The position numbers and the translations under genes were made by a program. The notes under the pieces are model-generated. The model was not told where the DNA came from, ran no database searches, and saw nothing but the letters and a program-made list of their open reading frames with translations. From the NCBI GenBank assembly GCA_014621425.1, contig JAANBB010000063.1:62001-126000 (forward strand): DNA of 64,000 nucleotides, read 5' to 3'. This stretch comes from Cylindrodendrum hubeiense (taxonomy: Eukaryota; Ascomycota; Sordariomycetes; Hypocreales; Nectriaceae). Positions 1 to 11,100 of the stretch are shown one piece after another. Within the stretch, counting starts at the first letter, position 1, and each line of letters starts with the position of its first letter.

Positions 1-597
1 CGGACTGGTTGACCAAGCCAAGCTTTGGTGCGAACAGCATTCTTTGTTCAGGACATGAGGGGTGGTTCACGTCACACTAAATTTATAGTGTGCGTATTGG
101 TATTTTTGACCGCTAAAAGCGTCCTACGTGATCACAGTCCGTACAATCCAAGTCAACGCCGCGGCAGTGACGGCATTTGACGGACTCATTTAGACAAAAT
201 ATCTCGGCGACGTTAGTAAACATGAGCGTACAATAGTGAAATCGGACAGTGTGGGAGGGCCCATTCCGGCGCATTTCCGTCGCAAGAAAGTGCTATCGCT
301 GACGATGTTTTCATGATCCCTTGCGTTGAGAAAAAATGGCACTACGGTCGCGCATCAGGCATTGCATTATTATGGCATGTGGTAGTATTAGGGCGTGCGG
401 TACAGGGCTATTAGCGCATGAGCTGAGCCTACAACATCAAATATTAATGGGTGTACTCCAGCGCTGTTGGGGCATCTACTACAGCGCTGTCAGGGCACTT
501 AGACGTGTTATGGAATGAATGTGCGAGACTTTGGAGTTCTCGAGTTGGGGTTATTGCACTACTGCGGGCAGTTGAAAATTCATTACAGGGCACTATG

Positions 598-1520
598 CAC
601 TATAACGCCGCTATCGAATAGAGCACTAGTCACTATAGCCCACTGCAACCACATTATTTTAGCGGACTACAGTAGCCACAGTTCTATGTATTACAGTTGG
701 CCGGATTTACACCTGGCCGCCATCTCCTAGATGTAGAGCTGGGGCTGCTTTCGTTGATTGAGAGTAAGAAGGCTGCGGCTACTGTAGCATACGGTATGAG
801 ACAGAGAGAGCTGTAACTGCTGTGATGTGATGTACCAGAGAGCGCTGTGGCTAGTATGGCTCACTGTAAAGTTCTGAAGTATAGTGAGTTATAGGGGGGG
901 TAGCATACGGTGGCAGATTAGGCGGGATCCGCTGAAGCGCAGAATACCACATTTTTTTGAGATTGAATCATTTGTAGAGCTGCGGTCCCTGTAGCGCGCT
1001 ATAAAATAGGACTCCACCCATCACAGCTCACTACAGCTGGTATTATTTCGAGTGGGCTACAGCTGTCATAACTCTAAGGTTCATGACAAGATAAGTATAT
1101 TGACATTAGCCAGTCTCCTACTAGGTGGAGGACTTCAAATTTTATAAACCGCTATACGAGGGAAGGCTGCCTCTAGTATACGCCGCAATAAGAATAGTAT
1201 TGGCGGTTACGCTGAATTTACAGCTGCCGGAGATCAGTCAGTGCAAGAGAGAGGACTGCGGGGTAATGCAGTCCTGGAGCCCGCTATAATGGAGCGGGCT
1301 CAGACCACTGTAGTCCGCTATGTGAAGTGCGGGTTATAGTGGCCTACTGTGGTCTGAGCCCTGTATTCAATGTCTGGGAAAGTCTGCGATTTTTTTTATT
1401 TTTGCACGTTGGCGGCCTTGTGTAATGTGCCACTATATTAGTGATGCAGTCACTATAACCCACCATAAGTGTTAGTGCTCTAATCACTATAGCCTCCTAT
1501 AAAAGTACAGGTTATAGTGG
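598..1520. repeat. Dispersed short motif TCACTATARCC, both orientations
   Basis: A 12-15 nt motif of the form TCACTATARCCCAC recurs at about 628, 1449 and 1485, and inverted as GGTTATAGTGG at about 1331 and 1508. Other CTATAG/CTACAG words are scattered between the copies. The copies are short and imperfect, so this may be debris of a small palindromic element and not one defined repeat family. Confidence 0.45.
1277..1361. repeat. Nested hairpin-forming inverted repeats
   Basis: A perfect 9-bp inverted repeat (1277-1285 with 1293-1301, GAGCCCGCT/AGCGGGCTC, 7-nt loop) overlaps a larger one in which 1296-1313 pairs with 1344-1361 at 17 of 18 positions. Transcribed or single-stranded, it would fold into alternative stem-loops. 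It could be the tip of a miniature inverted-repeat element. Confidence 0.55.
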
Positions 1521-1600
1521 GTAACAGGGGCTGCAGCTTCGTGTTCAATTTTACGAAACTTTGCCATAATGAGTTTCTCGGGGGTGACTAAGCACATGTT

Positions 1601-3020
1601 ACGGACGCCCCCTCTGCCTTGGTGAGGGGCATCAAAACCTGTAACTGCGTCGCATGTGTAACCGCCTTTTCCAACTTGTGTATAGGCCAGCAGCCTCAGT
1701 TCAAGCCCTATCTCTTTTAAATTAGACCCCTATGACTATTTAATATCGGTACTACTGTGTCTCCCATTACAGCCAAATCGTATACTGCTGCCGCCCGTGT
1801 AGCCCGCGCCTAGCTACCCGCCGATGCAGTCACACCTACAAGTAATGGGAGCCCCGCCACTGCCTCCCAAGATGACTATCACGGAAATGGCTACCCAATA
1901 CCAAACCAGAACCACTGGTATAAATCAAAATTAATCTTTTGAGAGCAGGGAAGGCTCTTCTTTCTGATTATAAAAGTGGGCTCAAAGGGAATGCATGACA
2001 TGAAGGCCGGCGTACACACACACAGCGTCGAATTCGAATGCATGACAGGGTCTATTTTGTTGACCAGGTTTGTCATGAAGTCAATGATCACAACCACGAA
2101 TACCATGCTCCTGCCTCTAGGAAATACGGACGGTTGAAAACAGAGATTTTCTGTAAGCTTCTTGAAAATGAGACTGCCGGGCCCTCTCGGTCCCGTCTCC
2201 GGGGCCGGCCAGCAGCCGCGGCAAAGGCAGTCCGACTGTTAGAGGTAGAGGCCCAGCCATAAAAAACACGGGATAGAAACAAGCTTGCAGAAGGTATTGA
2301 GGCTATTGAGCAATTATCACAGTCTTGGGCTGATGCTGATTATCAGGAACAGTCTTTCTATTTACAACACGGCCGCTTTTCACCCTTCTGTCTATCCCTG
2401 AAGTGGTCAATTGGAAAGACATGAAGGAAGCTAGGTAAGCTGATCAGGCTGATGAAATTGAAAGCTCTGTTATAATCGACAGTGATTTCATCTTAATAGT
2501 CTCGTCAATTGAGCTGCCGCCTTTACCTCAAGGGGGAGTGTCGGATAGTGATGATATTGACATCGTCACATCTGTACAGATCTCGTCCACAACACGGCGT
2601 ATTTTGAATATTTAAAATATGCCATCTGCAGACGAAATGACTCAGGGAAATGAGACTCAAAGACAGGCTGTTGATTACGAAGGATTTGGTTACAATCGGG
2701 CGCCTAATCGTTAACAGATGATGGCGAAGATGAGCTAAAAATCACAATCGGCAGCACTCAAAATGCTGTGCTAAAGTCGCTGTGGCGGACATGGGGTCTG
2801 AATGGATCAATTTCCTACAGCCCCATCTTGTGATGAAAATACCCCTAATTGAGATATGCGATTATTTAGATTTATAGCTTTCTGATGGTATTTTTATCGT
2901 TTATCTTGGTCCCTTTCTTGCTATGGCCTTGCATGTTCGAAGTTGCAAAACACGATTACACGTGCGACGCAGTTACGGGTTTTGATGCTACCTCTGCAAG
3001 GGAGAGGTGGGGGGGTACGG
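1601..3020. mobile_element. Decayed element with terminal inverted repeats
   Basis: The arm at 1631-1665 is the reverse complement of 2953-2988 with about 33 of 36 matches, all differences being transitions. Weaker similarity extends to about 1601-1697 and 2922-3020. The inner 1.2 kb has only short broken frames with several stops and no recognisable transposase motif. The size and inverted ends suit a class II DNA transposon relic or a long MITE altered by repeat-induced point mutation. The exact ends and any target-site duplication could not be fixed. Confidence 0.45.
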
Positions 3021-3638
3021 GGGGGGGCCTGACGGCCTCGCTTCGTCAACCCACCACGTACGGCATGAGTGCGGGGTTTGCCTAATCTGCGACTGTGTCC
3101 GGGGCCACCGTAGTGGTGGGGCACGCTCCGACTCCGGCTCCGGCTCCCATGGAATCTGGGATCGAGGGAGCTCTCGCAGGTCCGTTTTATTAACGATTGA
3201 AAGCGCCATCTTTAGGTTTTCAATTACGGAGAAATCAGTAGTTCTTTTCAGTGTTTATCATGAAGTAACGTGAGATAGATAAGAGAGAGGCAGTCACTGA
3301 GGGGGCATAAGGGTCAGGTTTTTGAAATATACGCCTGGATATCAGGGCTGATATTGTATTGTATGAGATTTTGCAACTAAACTAGAAAGTGGACTATGTA
3401 AAAGCAAACAGAATATCAGAAAGCATAGTACAATAAACAAGACCTCTCAGTGGTATGGAACCAAACGTGAGGTGAACGAAAGAAAAAGTTGAGACTTGAT
3501 GTAAAATGCAAATGACAGATAAAGAAATAGGCGAGAATCTCGCGTTTGTCGCTTTTGACGACGTGTTTGATCAAAAATGAAGAAAGAGTGAGATGAAGAT
3601 GAAGTAAGAAAATGTTGGCCTCTCAATATGTTGTGTGT

Positions 3639-5105
3639 TTATGCATCAGAGGGAAGTGATGGCATAGCTTGAGAGGATGCCTGACGAGCCAATGATCTGG
3701 AGGACGACTTGCTTCTCAACGACTTTGAGGAAGACTTGCGGCTCAAAGACTTGGTTGCAGGCTTCACCCGCTTCTTGAGAAGTTGTTGGATTGCTTGGGT
3801 GAGATGTTGAGCCACGCCACGAAGCTGGGTCTCGTTGAGAGAGCCAGAGTCGTAAGACATGACGAGGTCGACCTTTTCGTCAAAGACGAGGCACTGAAGG
3901 ACGAGGGGGTAGCTGAAGTAGCCTTCCATCGCCTCTTCCGCACCGTATGCCTCAGGGTCGGTAGGGAGGAGGACGGCATCTGGGTCTTCAGATGATGTAG
4001 CCAGCTGTTGCATGGGCTGAATGACCATCAAGCTGGAGAAATCGCACGCCTCCTTGGCATTGGTGCTGAGCTTTGAGATGTTGCGGAGACCGAACTGTTC
4101 GTATGCCACCATTTCCGCAGCCTGTTGTTGTATGTCCTTGAGGAAGCTGCCGACGCTCTTTTGGTTGTCGAGACGGACACGCACAGGAACAGTGGCCACG
4201 GCAGGACCGGCCATCATGTCGATGCCTGCAATGGGAACTTGGCGACCGGACACCGATGTGCCGAAGCACACATCCTTGGTGTCACAGTATCGTGCGAGGA
4301 CCACAGCCCATGCCGCACGGAGGATGGTTGCCTTTGTGATGGAGTTGTCCATCAACTTGGGGAAAGGCACGGAGGTCTTCATAATGCGACTGACTGGCTT
4401 GTAGTCGGGTGAAGTGTTGATTCGGGGGAATGTGGCTCGCTGGGCTCCATCAAGCTGCTGGTTCCAGTAAGCTCCAGCTGCGTCCTGGTTGATCTGTGCA
4501 GTGTAGTTGACGAAGCTCGAGTATGGCTGCAGAGCCGGAGGAGCTTCACCTCGGTAGAAGCTAATCATCGTACCGAGGATGACATTCAAACTCCATCCGT
4601 CAAATACAGTATGGTGAATGATGAGGACGAAGTGTTGTTCACCGGTCTTCTCGTCGGCCACGTATGCGTAGCGACTGAGTCGGGAACCGTAATCCATCTC
4701 AATGGTCTTTGCCATGTTCATGACAGAGCGAAGATCCATGCCCTCGGTGTCTTCCCACTTGGCGTTCTCGGGGATGACGGCTTGGATCGAGGAGCCCTCC
4801 AGAGAAACGATTCTCGAGCGCAGGATAGCACACATCTGTACCGTTCGGTCCCAAGCACTCTTGAAGCGTGCTGGGTCAATGTGTTGAGGCAGGCGGTACA
4901 CGTATTTGGCGACGTACGAACCTGGCTGCTTGACGGCAAGCGCCATGAGACCTTCTTGAAGACTCGTGCAAGGATAGGCGTCCTCGATTTCTTGCTCGCT
5001 CGAAAGGTCGCATTGATCTCGGACCGCGGCCTTGACCTCGTCGACCTCTTCGCTGGGAAGGATACTGAAGGGCTGCGCCGTGTAGTCCAGCTCGTTCTCG
5101 GCGTC
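3639..5105 (-). other. NRPS terminal condensation domain and basic tail
   Basis: After T13 a complete C domain follows (YPCTSLQEG, HHTVFDG near residue 14735) with no downstream thioesterase or reductase. In fungal NRPSs such terminal C domains commonly catalyse macrocyclization or capture of an external amine, and either is possible here. The last 45 or so residues form a Lys/Arg/Ser-rich tail with repeats of the type KSLSRKSSS, not expected in a C domain and probably disordered. Confidence 0.8.
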
Positions 5106-8100
5106 GATGATCTTGGTGGCGACAGCAGAGAGGCGAGGATCGGTGAAGATGTCGTTGACGGTGATCACCATTCCTTGGTCGCGCAGGGTGGTGACAAATT
5201 GAATGGCAGTGATGGAGTCACCGCCGAGGACCATGAAGCTGTCATCCCGTCCAATTGATTCGGCAGGGATGTTCAGGACCTGGGACCAGATTCCTTGAAG
5301 GTGGATTTCCATGGTGGTCTTCGGGGCTCGCTTCCTGCCACCGAGAAGGGCGTATTTGGCCAATTTATCAGCGCCGAGCGATGCGGTAAGGCCGCGAAGT
5401 CCCTTTCTGTCCAGCTTACCAGAGGTAATGACTGGGAGGTAGCTGCAGGGGATGAAGAGCGCCGGGATCATGTATCCAGGCAATGTGATCCGGAGCTGTC
5501 CGAGCATGCCGGTAATCTGGCTTTCCAAGTCAGATGTCATAGGCAGGAGCATGTCTTCGGTAAAGTTCTGGCCAGCTCCCTTAGACTCGCTGAAGGATAG
5601 GTAGGCAACGAGGTTGGAGCCAGAGCTGGTCTTGAGCACATCGACTGCAACATCTCTGACGCCCAGAAGAGCGTCGCGAATGCTTTGCTCAATCGCACCA
5701 AGCTCGACACGCAGACCACGGATCTTAATCTGGGTGTCCTTGCGACCGACATATTCGATCGTGCCGTCCATGTTATAGAAACCGAGATCGCCGGTCTTGT
5801 AGAATCGGTCCCAGTTGGCGGAAGTGCGCCTTGGTGCCCAGTCGGGCAGGGAGGTAACTGTACTGGCTTGAGTCTGAGCTGGATCAGAGAGGTACTCACG
5901 CAGCACAGTCGGGCCTTGCACAACAACCTCACCGACGCAGCCGATAGGCGCCAGCTTCTGAGGGTCTTCAGGATCAACGATCCAGCAGACACCACCGACA
6001 GGTCGTCCGATCGTCAGGGGAGACTGGTGAATTGATTGCCACTCATGGATGGCGCTGAAGACACAGGTCTCAGCAGGGCCCCATCCGTTGACGAGGCGTA
6101 CTCCCCTGCCATACCACGTCTCAAAGACGTCTTGGCTAACAGCCTCACCAGCCAGGAGCAAGAGCTCAAGACCGGGCAACTCGTCGGGCTTGAGAGTGCG
6201 CGCGAAAGTGGGCGTCAGGTAAGCCCAGTTGAGCTTCATGCTGTTGATGAATTGTCTCAGGTTATTCATACGGTCATGCTCTGAAGGAACGCAAACGCAG
6301 GCTCCAGATACCAATGCACCGATGATTTCTCCAACAGACACATCGAAAACATGTGCAGAGAACTGCAGAAGTCTGACACTAGGTGTGATTCTGAGTCTTC
6401 TGCTAATTGCGATCTGACTAGTGCAGACAGAGCGGTGCTGCATGACAACGCCCTTAGGAATACCGGTTGTACCGGAAGTGAAGAGGACGTAAGCTGCGTG
6501 TGAGGGTGTGATCTCGATTGTTGGGGAACGCATGCTCCATTGGTTAGATCGAGCGGTAACCTCCTTATCCAAGACGTCGGACAAGTTGATCACATGTGGC
6601 ACCAAATCGTGATAGATGTCGGCACCGGCAAGGGATGCCACTGCGATTCTCGCACCTGTTTGCTGGACAATTTGCTGGTGGCGAAGTTGTGGGTGGGTGG
6701 GATCAGTGGGCACCCAGGCAGCGCCAGCCTTGTTGATAGCCAGAATGGCAATAGTGTACCACATAGACTTCTCAAAGCAGACTGGAATGAGATCGCCAGA
6801 CTGAACACCATAGTCGTTGATCAGGAGGTGAGCGAATCTGTTTGCAGCCTGGTCCAGCTCCTTGTATGTGAGCTCGCCATCCCACGCGTCGACGGCGGAA
6901 TTGTGAGGCTGAAGGTGCGCTTGCTTCTCGATGAGCTGGTGGATGCAGGAGTCGACAACTTCCAGATCAGTGTTGTTCCACTTGACCGCATTTTGCACAT
7001 CCCAGGATCCAGCGATCGAAACTGTGTTGATCGGGCTCTTGCCGCCTCGGCAAAGCTGCTGTACAGCATGCTCGAAGTGGTGCGAGATGGCTTGAAGTCG
7101 GGCTTCGCTCACCACATTGCTGTGGTAAGTGAACTTGAGCTCAATGTGGTCATCATATGTAAGACACATGAGCACAAGAGGGTAGCTAAAGTAGGCGTCT
7201 GCAGTTTCGTCTCCGAGCTCTGCGGGAGTGAGGATGGCTTGGTTGCCCTCGCCCGCAGAGGTGACCTTCTGCAGAGGCTGGATAACAAGAAGACTGGAAA
7301 AGTCACAGGCTTCCTTGGCTTCCTTGCTGACGGTGGAGATGTTCCTCAGGCCGAATTGCTCGTAAGCAATCATCTCGGAAGCTTGTCGTTGGATGTCTTG
7401 CAGGAAGGTGGAAACACCCTTCTCGTGGCCAAGACGGACTCTGACCGGCACAGTGGCTACGGCAGGTCCAGCCATCATGCCAATGCCCGGCACTGGTGCT
7501 TGTCGGCCAGATACTGTCGTACCGAAGCAGATATCGTCAGTGCTGGAGTATCGCGCAAGCACTGTCGCCCATGCGGCACGAATAATAGTAGCCTGCGTGA
7601 TTGAATTGTCCTTGGCTTTGGTGAATGGAATGGTCATGTTCGCAATGCGACTGATGGGCTTGGAGCTAGTGGTGACCTCAGTGCGCGGGAACACAGCGCG
7701 CTGAGCACCCTCAAGCTGGTCCTTCCAGTAAGCAGTAGCTGCTCCCTGGTCGAGCTGCGTGGTGTACTTGATGAAGCCAGCGTATGGCTGCAATGCGGGG
7801 ACGGGCTCGCCTTGGTAGAATTGGTACAGCGTGCTGAGAATGACATTCAAACTCCAGCCATCGAAGACGGAGTGATGAATCATCATAATGAAGTATTGCT
7901 TGCCGTTATCTTCATTGACAATTGCATAACGGCAAAGTCGCGATCCATGCTGCATTTGGATCTTGCCAAGGTTGCTCAGGACGGTATCAAGGCTGAGGCC
8001 ATTGGTGGGTTCCCAACTAGCCTCTTCCCGAACGATGCCCTGGAGGGAGACTCCATTTCGAAGCACGATTCTGCTGCGAAGGCTGTCACAGACATCGACT

Positions 8101-11100
8101 GTACGCTCCCATGCGGTCTTGAAGCGGACGATGTCGATATCGGCGGGCAGATTGTACACATTCTTCGCAATGTAGGAACCTGGCTGCTTGACTGTGAGGG
8201 CCATAAGGCCTTCCTGGATGCTGGTGGTAGGGTAGATATCTTCAATATCCTCGCCCTCGAGAAGAGTGCAAATGGCTCGAACATCCGTCTTGATTGAGTC
8301 GGCCTCCTTGTTGGGAAGGAGGCTAAAGGGCTTGGTCTCGTACGAGATGCCTGGCTCGGAATTGGCTGCGACAATTGCCATGTGACTGAGCTGCGAGTTC
8401 TCAAAGATCTTCGAGATCGTCAGGACAATATCATGCTGCTGTGCGAGAGACACTAGCTGGATAGCTGAGATAGAGTCGCCGCCGATCTGGAGGAAACTGT
8501 CGTTCTTGCCAATGTTGTCCGTCGACACCTTGAGCACCTGGGCCCACATGTCGCGGAGCTTGAACTCCATCTCGGTGGTTGGTTCCACCTTCTCCTCGGT
8601 ACCGATCACATAAGTGTTCAGGATTTCTTGAGGGACCTCGGTGGCGAAGTTGCGGAGTCTCCTTCGGTCAAGCTTGAATGACGTTCCGAATGGCATAGCC
8701 TGCATCGGGAGGAAGAGACTTGGCACCATGTAGCTTGGCAAGACTCGCTTCAACTCATCGGCGAGGGTGCTGATAGAGTCCTTGAGGTGGTCATTCATGG
8801 TCAGGAGCCACTCTGATAGATCCGCCTTGGGGCTAGTGTTTTCATCACCGAAGCTGAAAAAGGCCACTAACGTCTCGCGAGAATCGCGGCGGATCACGTC
8901 GACTGCAGCGTACTCAACATCAGGAAGCGCTCGCTTGATGTTGTACTCGATTTCGCCAAGCTCGATACGGTATCCGCGGACCTTGACTTGTGTATCTTGT
9001 CGGCCGAGGTATTCCAATGTTCCATCGAATCGGTATCGGACCAAGTCACCGGTCTTGAAGAACTGTCGAGTATCCGTAGCTGACGGCGCTGGGAGCCATT
9101 CGACGCTCTTAATGAATGATGCTTCGGTCAGAGCTGCATCATTGAGGTATCCTTGAGCCATCTGTCGCTGGACCAGAAGCTCTCCGATACATCCGATCGG
9201 GGCGAGTCGTTGGTGGTTACCAGGCTCGACGACCCAGCAGGCGCAGCCGAAGCCGCGACCGATTGTCATGGGTGGCTCATCGACCGACTTGTAAACGTGC
9301 GAAGTACAGAAGACGGAAATCTCAGACGGACCATATGCGTTGGCTACCGTTACATGTCCGTGCCATGTATCCAGGATGTCCTTGGCTGGTGCTTCACCCA
9401 CAAGGATCAGAAGCTTGAGTGATGGGATGTCGGCGGGGGTCAAGGTTCGAAGGAAGGTAGATGTCAACAGAGCTGTGTTGACATCCGTCTCCTTGATGAA
9501 AGTGGTTATGCTCTCCAATCGCTCAGCATCCGACGGAATGCAGACTGTACCACCGAATGTGAGGGTTTCGAAAATCTCACTCAAGCTGACATCAAAGACA
9601 TAGCTGGAGAATTGGAGTACTCGGGAGGTCTCGTTGAGATTATACGCCCTTCCGTGGCCCACGGTGGTGGTGCTAAGAGCAGAATGGTCCACAAGGAATG
9701 ACTTCGGCTTGCCTGTAGATCCCGAGGTGAAGATGATATAGGCGGCGTCTGATGGAGTCGGCTTGTTGACTGGTACAGGGCGGGGGCCTGCCTTCGAAAT
9801 TCGGGTAATAAGGGAACCACGTAACTCGATGATCTGTTCAACCATGCCTTCACAGGCGTCCTTGGTCGATGGCGAAGTGATCATAAAGCGAGCCCCGGCC
9901 TCAGTAACAATAGCCTGTCGTCGATCCGCTGGGTGGGAAGGATCGATGGGAATGAAGACACCACCGACCTTCATGATAGCGATCATTGCGATGATAGTCC
10001 AGTGCGACTTTTCAAAGCAGAAAGGTACCATCGTGCCAACCGTCACACCGAGCTGCGACAGGTAGTTGGCGAAGATTGTCGACACAAGGTCTAGCTGAGA
10101 ATATGTCAGGCTGCCTTCAGAAGACACGATAGCCTCATGCTGGGGGTTCCGTCTGGCGCGGTCTGAGATGAGGTCATGGACACAAGCATTGACTGGTGTG
10201 GCATCTGCCGTGTTCCACATCAATGCCTGCTCGAGATCCCAGTTGCCGGCCAATGATACCATTGACAGAGGAGTGTCGTTCTGCGCCAGTAGCTGTTGAA
10301 TGGCAGAGTCAAAGTGCTCCGAAAGTGCACGAAGCTGAGACTCCGGAATAACCATAGAGTTGTAGATGAAGGAGATGTCAATGGTATCATCGTGCGTCAT
10401 GCACTGAAGTACCAGAGGATACGTGAAGTAGCCCTCAAGAGCTTCCTCCTCCTCAAAGACTTCTGGTCCAGCCGAAACAAGGATAGCATCACTAGAGTCG
10501 TCAGTGGCGACAAGATTTGGCTGGATGACTAGCAAGCTAGAAAGCTCACAGGCCTCCTTGGCACTTCGGCTCAGTTTCGAGATATTGCGCAGGCCAAATT
10601 GTTCATATGCAACCATGGCCGAAGACTGTTGTTGCACCTCTTCGAGGAAGGTCGAAACATGCTTCTCCTCATTGAGGCGCACTCTGACTGGAACAGTAGC
10701 GACAGCCGGTCCAGCCATTGCTTCAACACCAGCCACTGGCGCGTGGCGACCCGAGACAGTTGTCGCAAAGCAGATGTCATCGGTATTGCTGTATCGGGCG
10801 AGGACCATAGCCCACGCGGCACGGATGATAGTGGCCTTGGTGATTGAAGTGTTTGTCGTGGTGGGGAATTGGACTGTCGTCTTCAGGATGTCGCTGGCCC
10901 GCTCGGTGTCCATGACATCCATCTTCGGGAAGGTAGCACGTTGGGCACCTTCAAGTTGATCCGTCCAGTAGTTGGAGGCGGCAGTCTGGTCGAGCTGGAA
11001 AGTGTAGTTGATGAAGTCCGAGTAAGGTTGCAGCTTGGGGACCGATTGACCACGGTAAAGATTGAAGAAGATGGTCAGCGCCACGTTCATGCTCCATCCA

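Larger units (their letters stand above)
1..3638. other. Gene-poor, repeat-bearing left flank
   Basis: No convincing gene is visible here. Open frames are short, overlap on both strands and lack recognisable motifs. The stretch is richer in A and T than the NRPS gene and contains dispersed palindromic motifs (about 600-1520), a nested hairpin (1277-1361) and an inverted-repeat-bounded decayed element (about 1601-3020). Differences between the inverted arms are mostly transitions, as repeat-induced point mutation would leave. Positions 3300-3638 should hold the 3' untranslated region of the NRPS, but I see no clear polyadenylation signal. Confidence 0.6.

Noticed and set aside
2038..2282. Overlapping short frames as transposase fragments
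   Set aside because: No catalytic residues or family motifs could be recognised; kept only as part of the inverted-repeat element.
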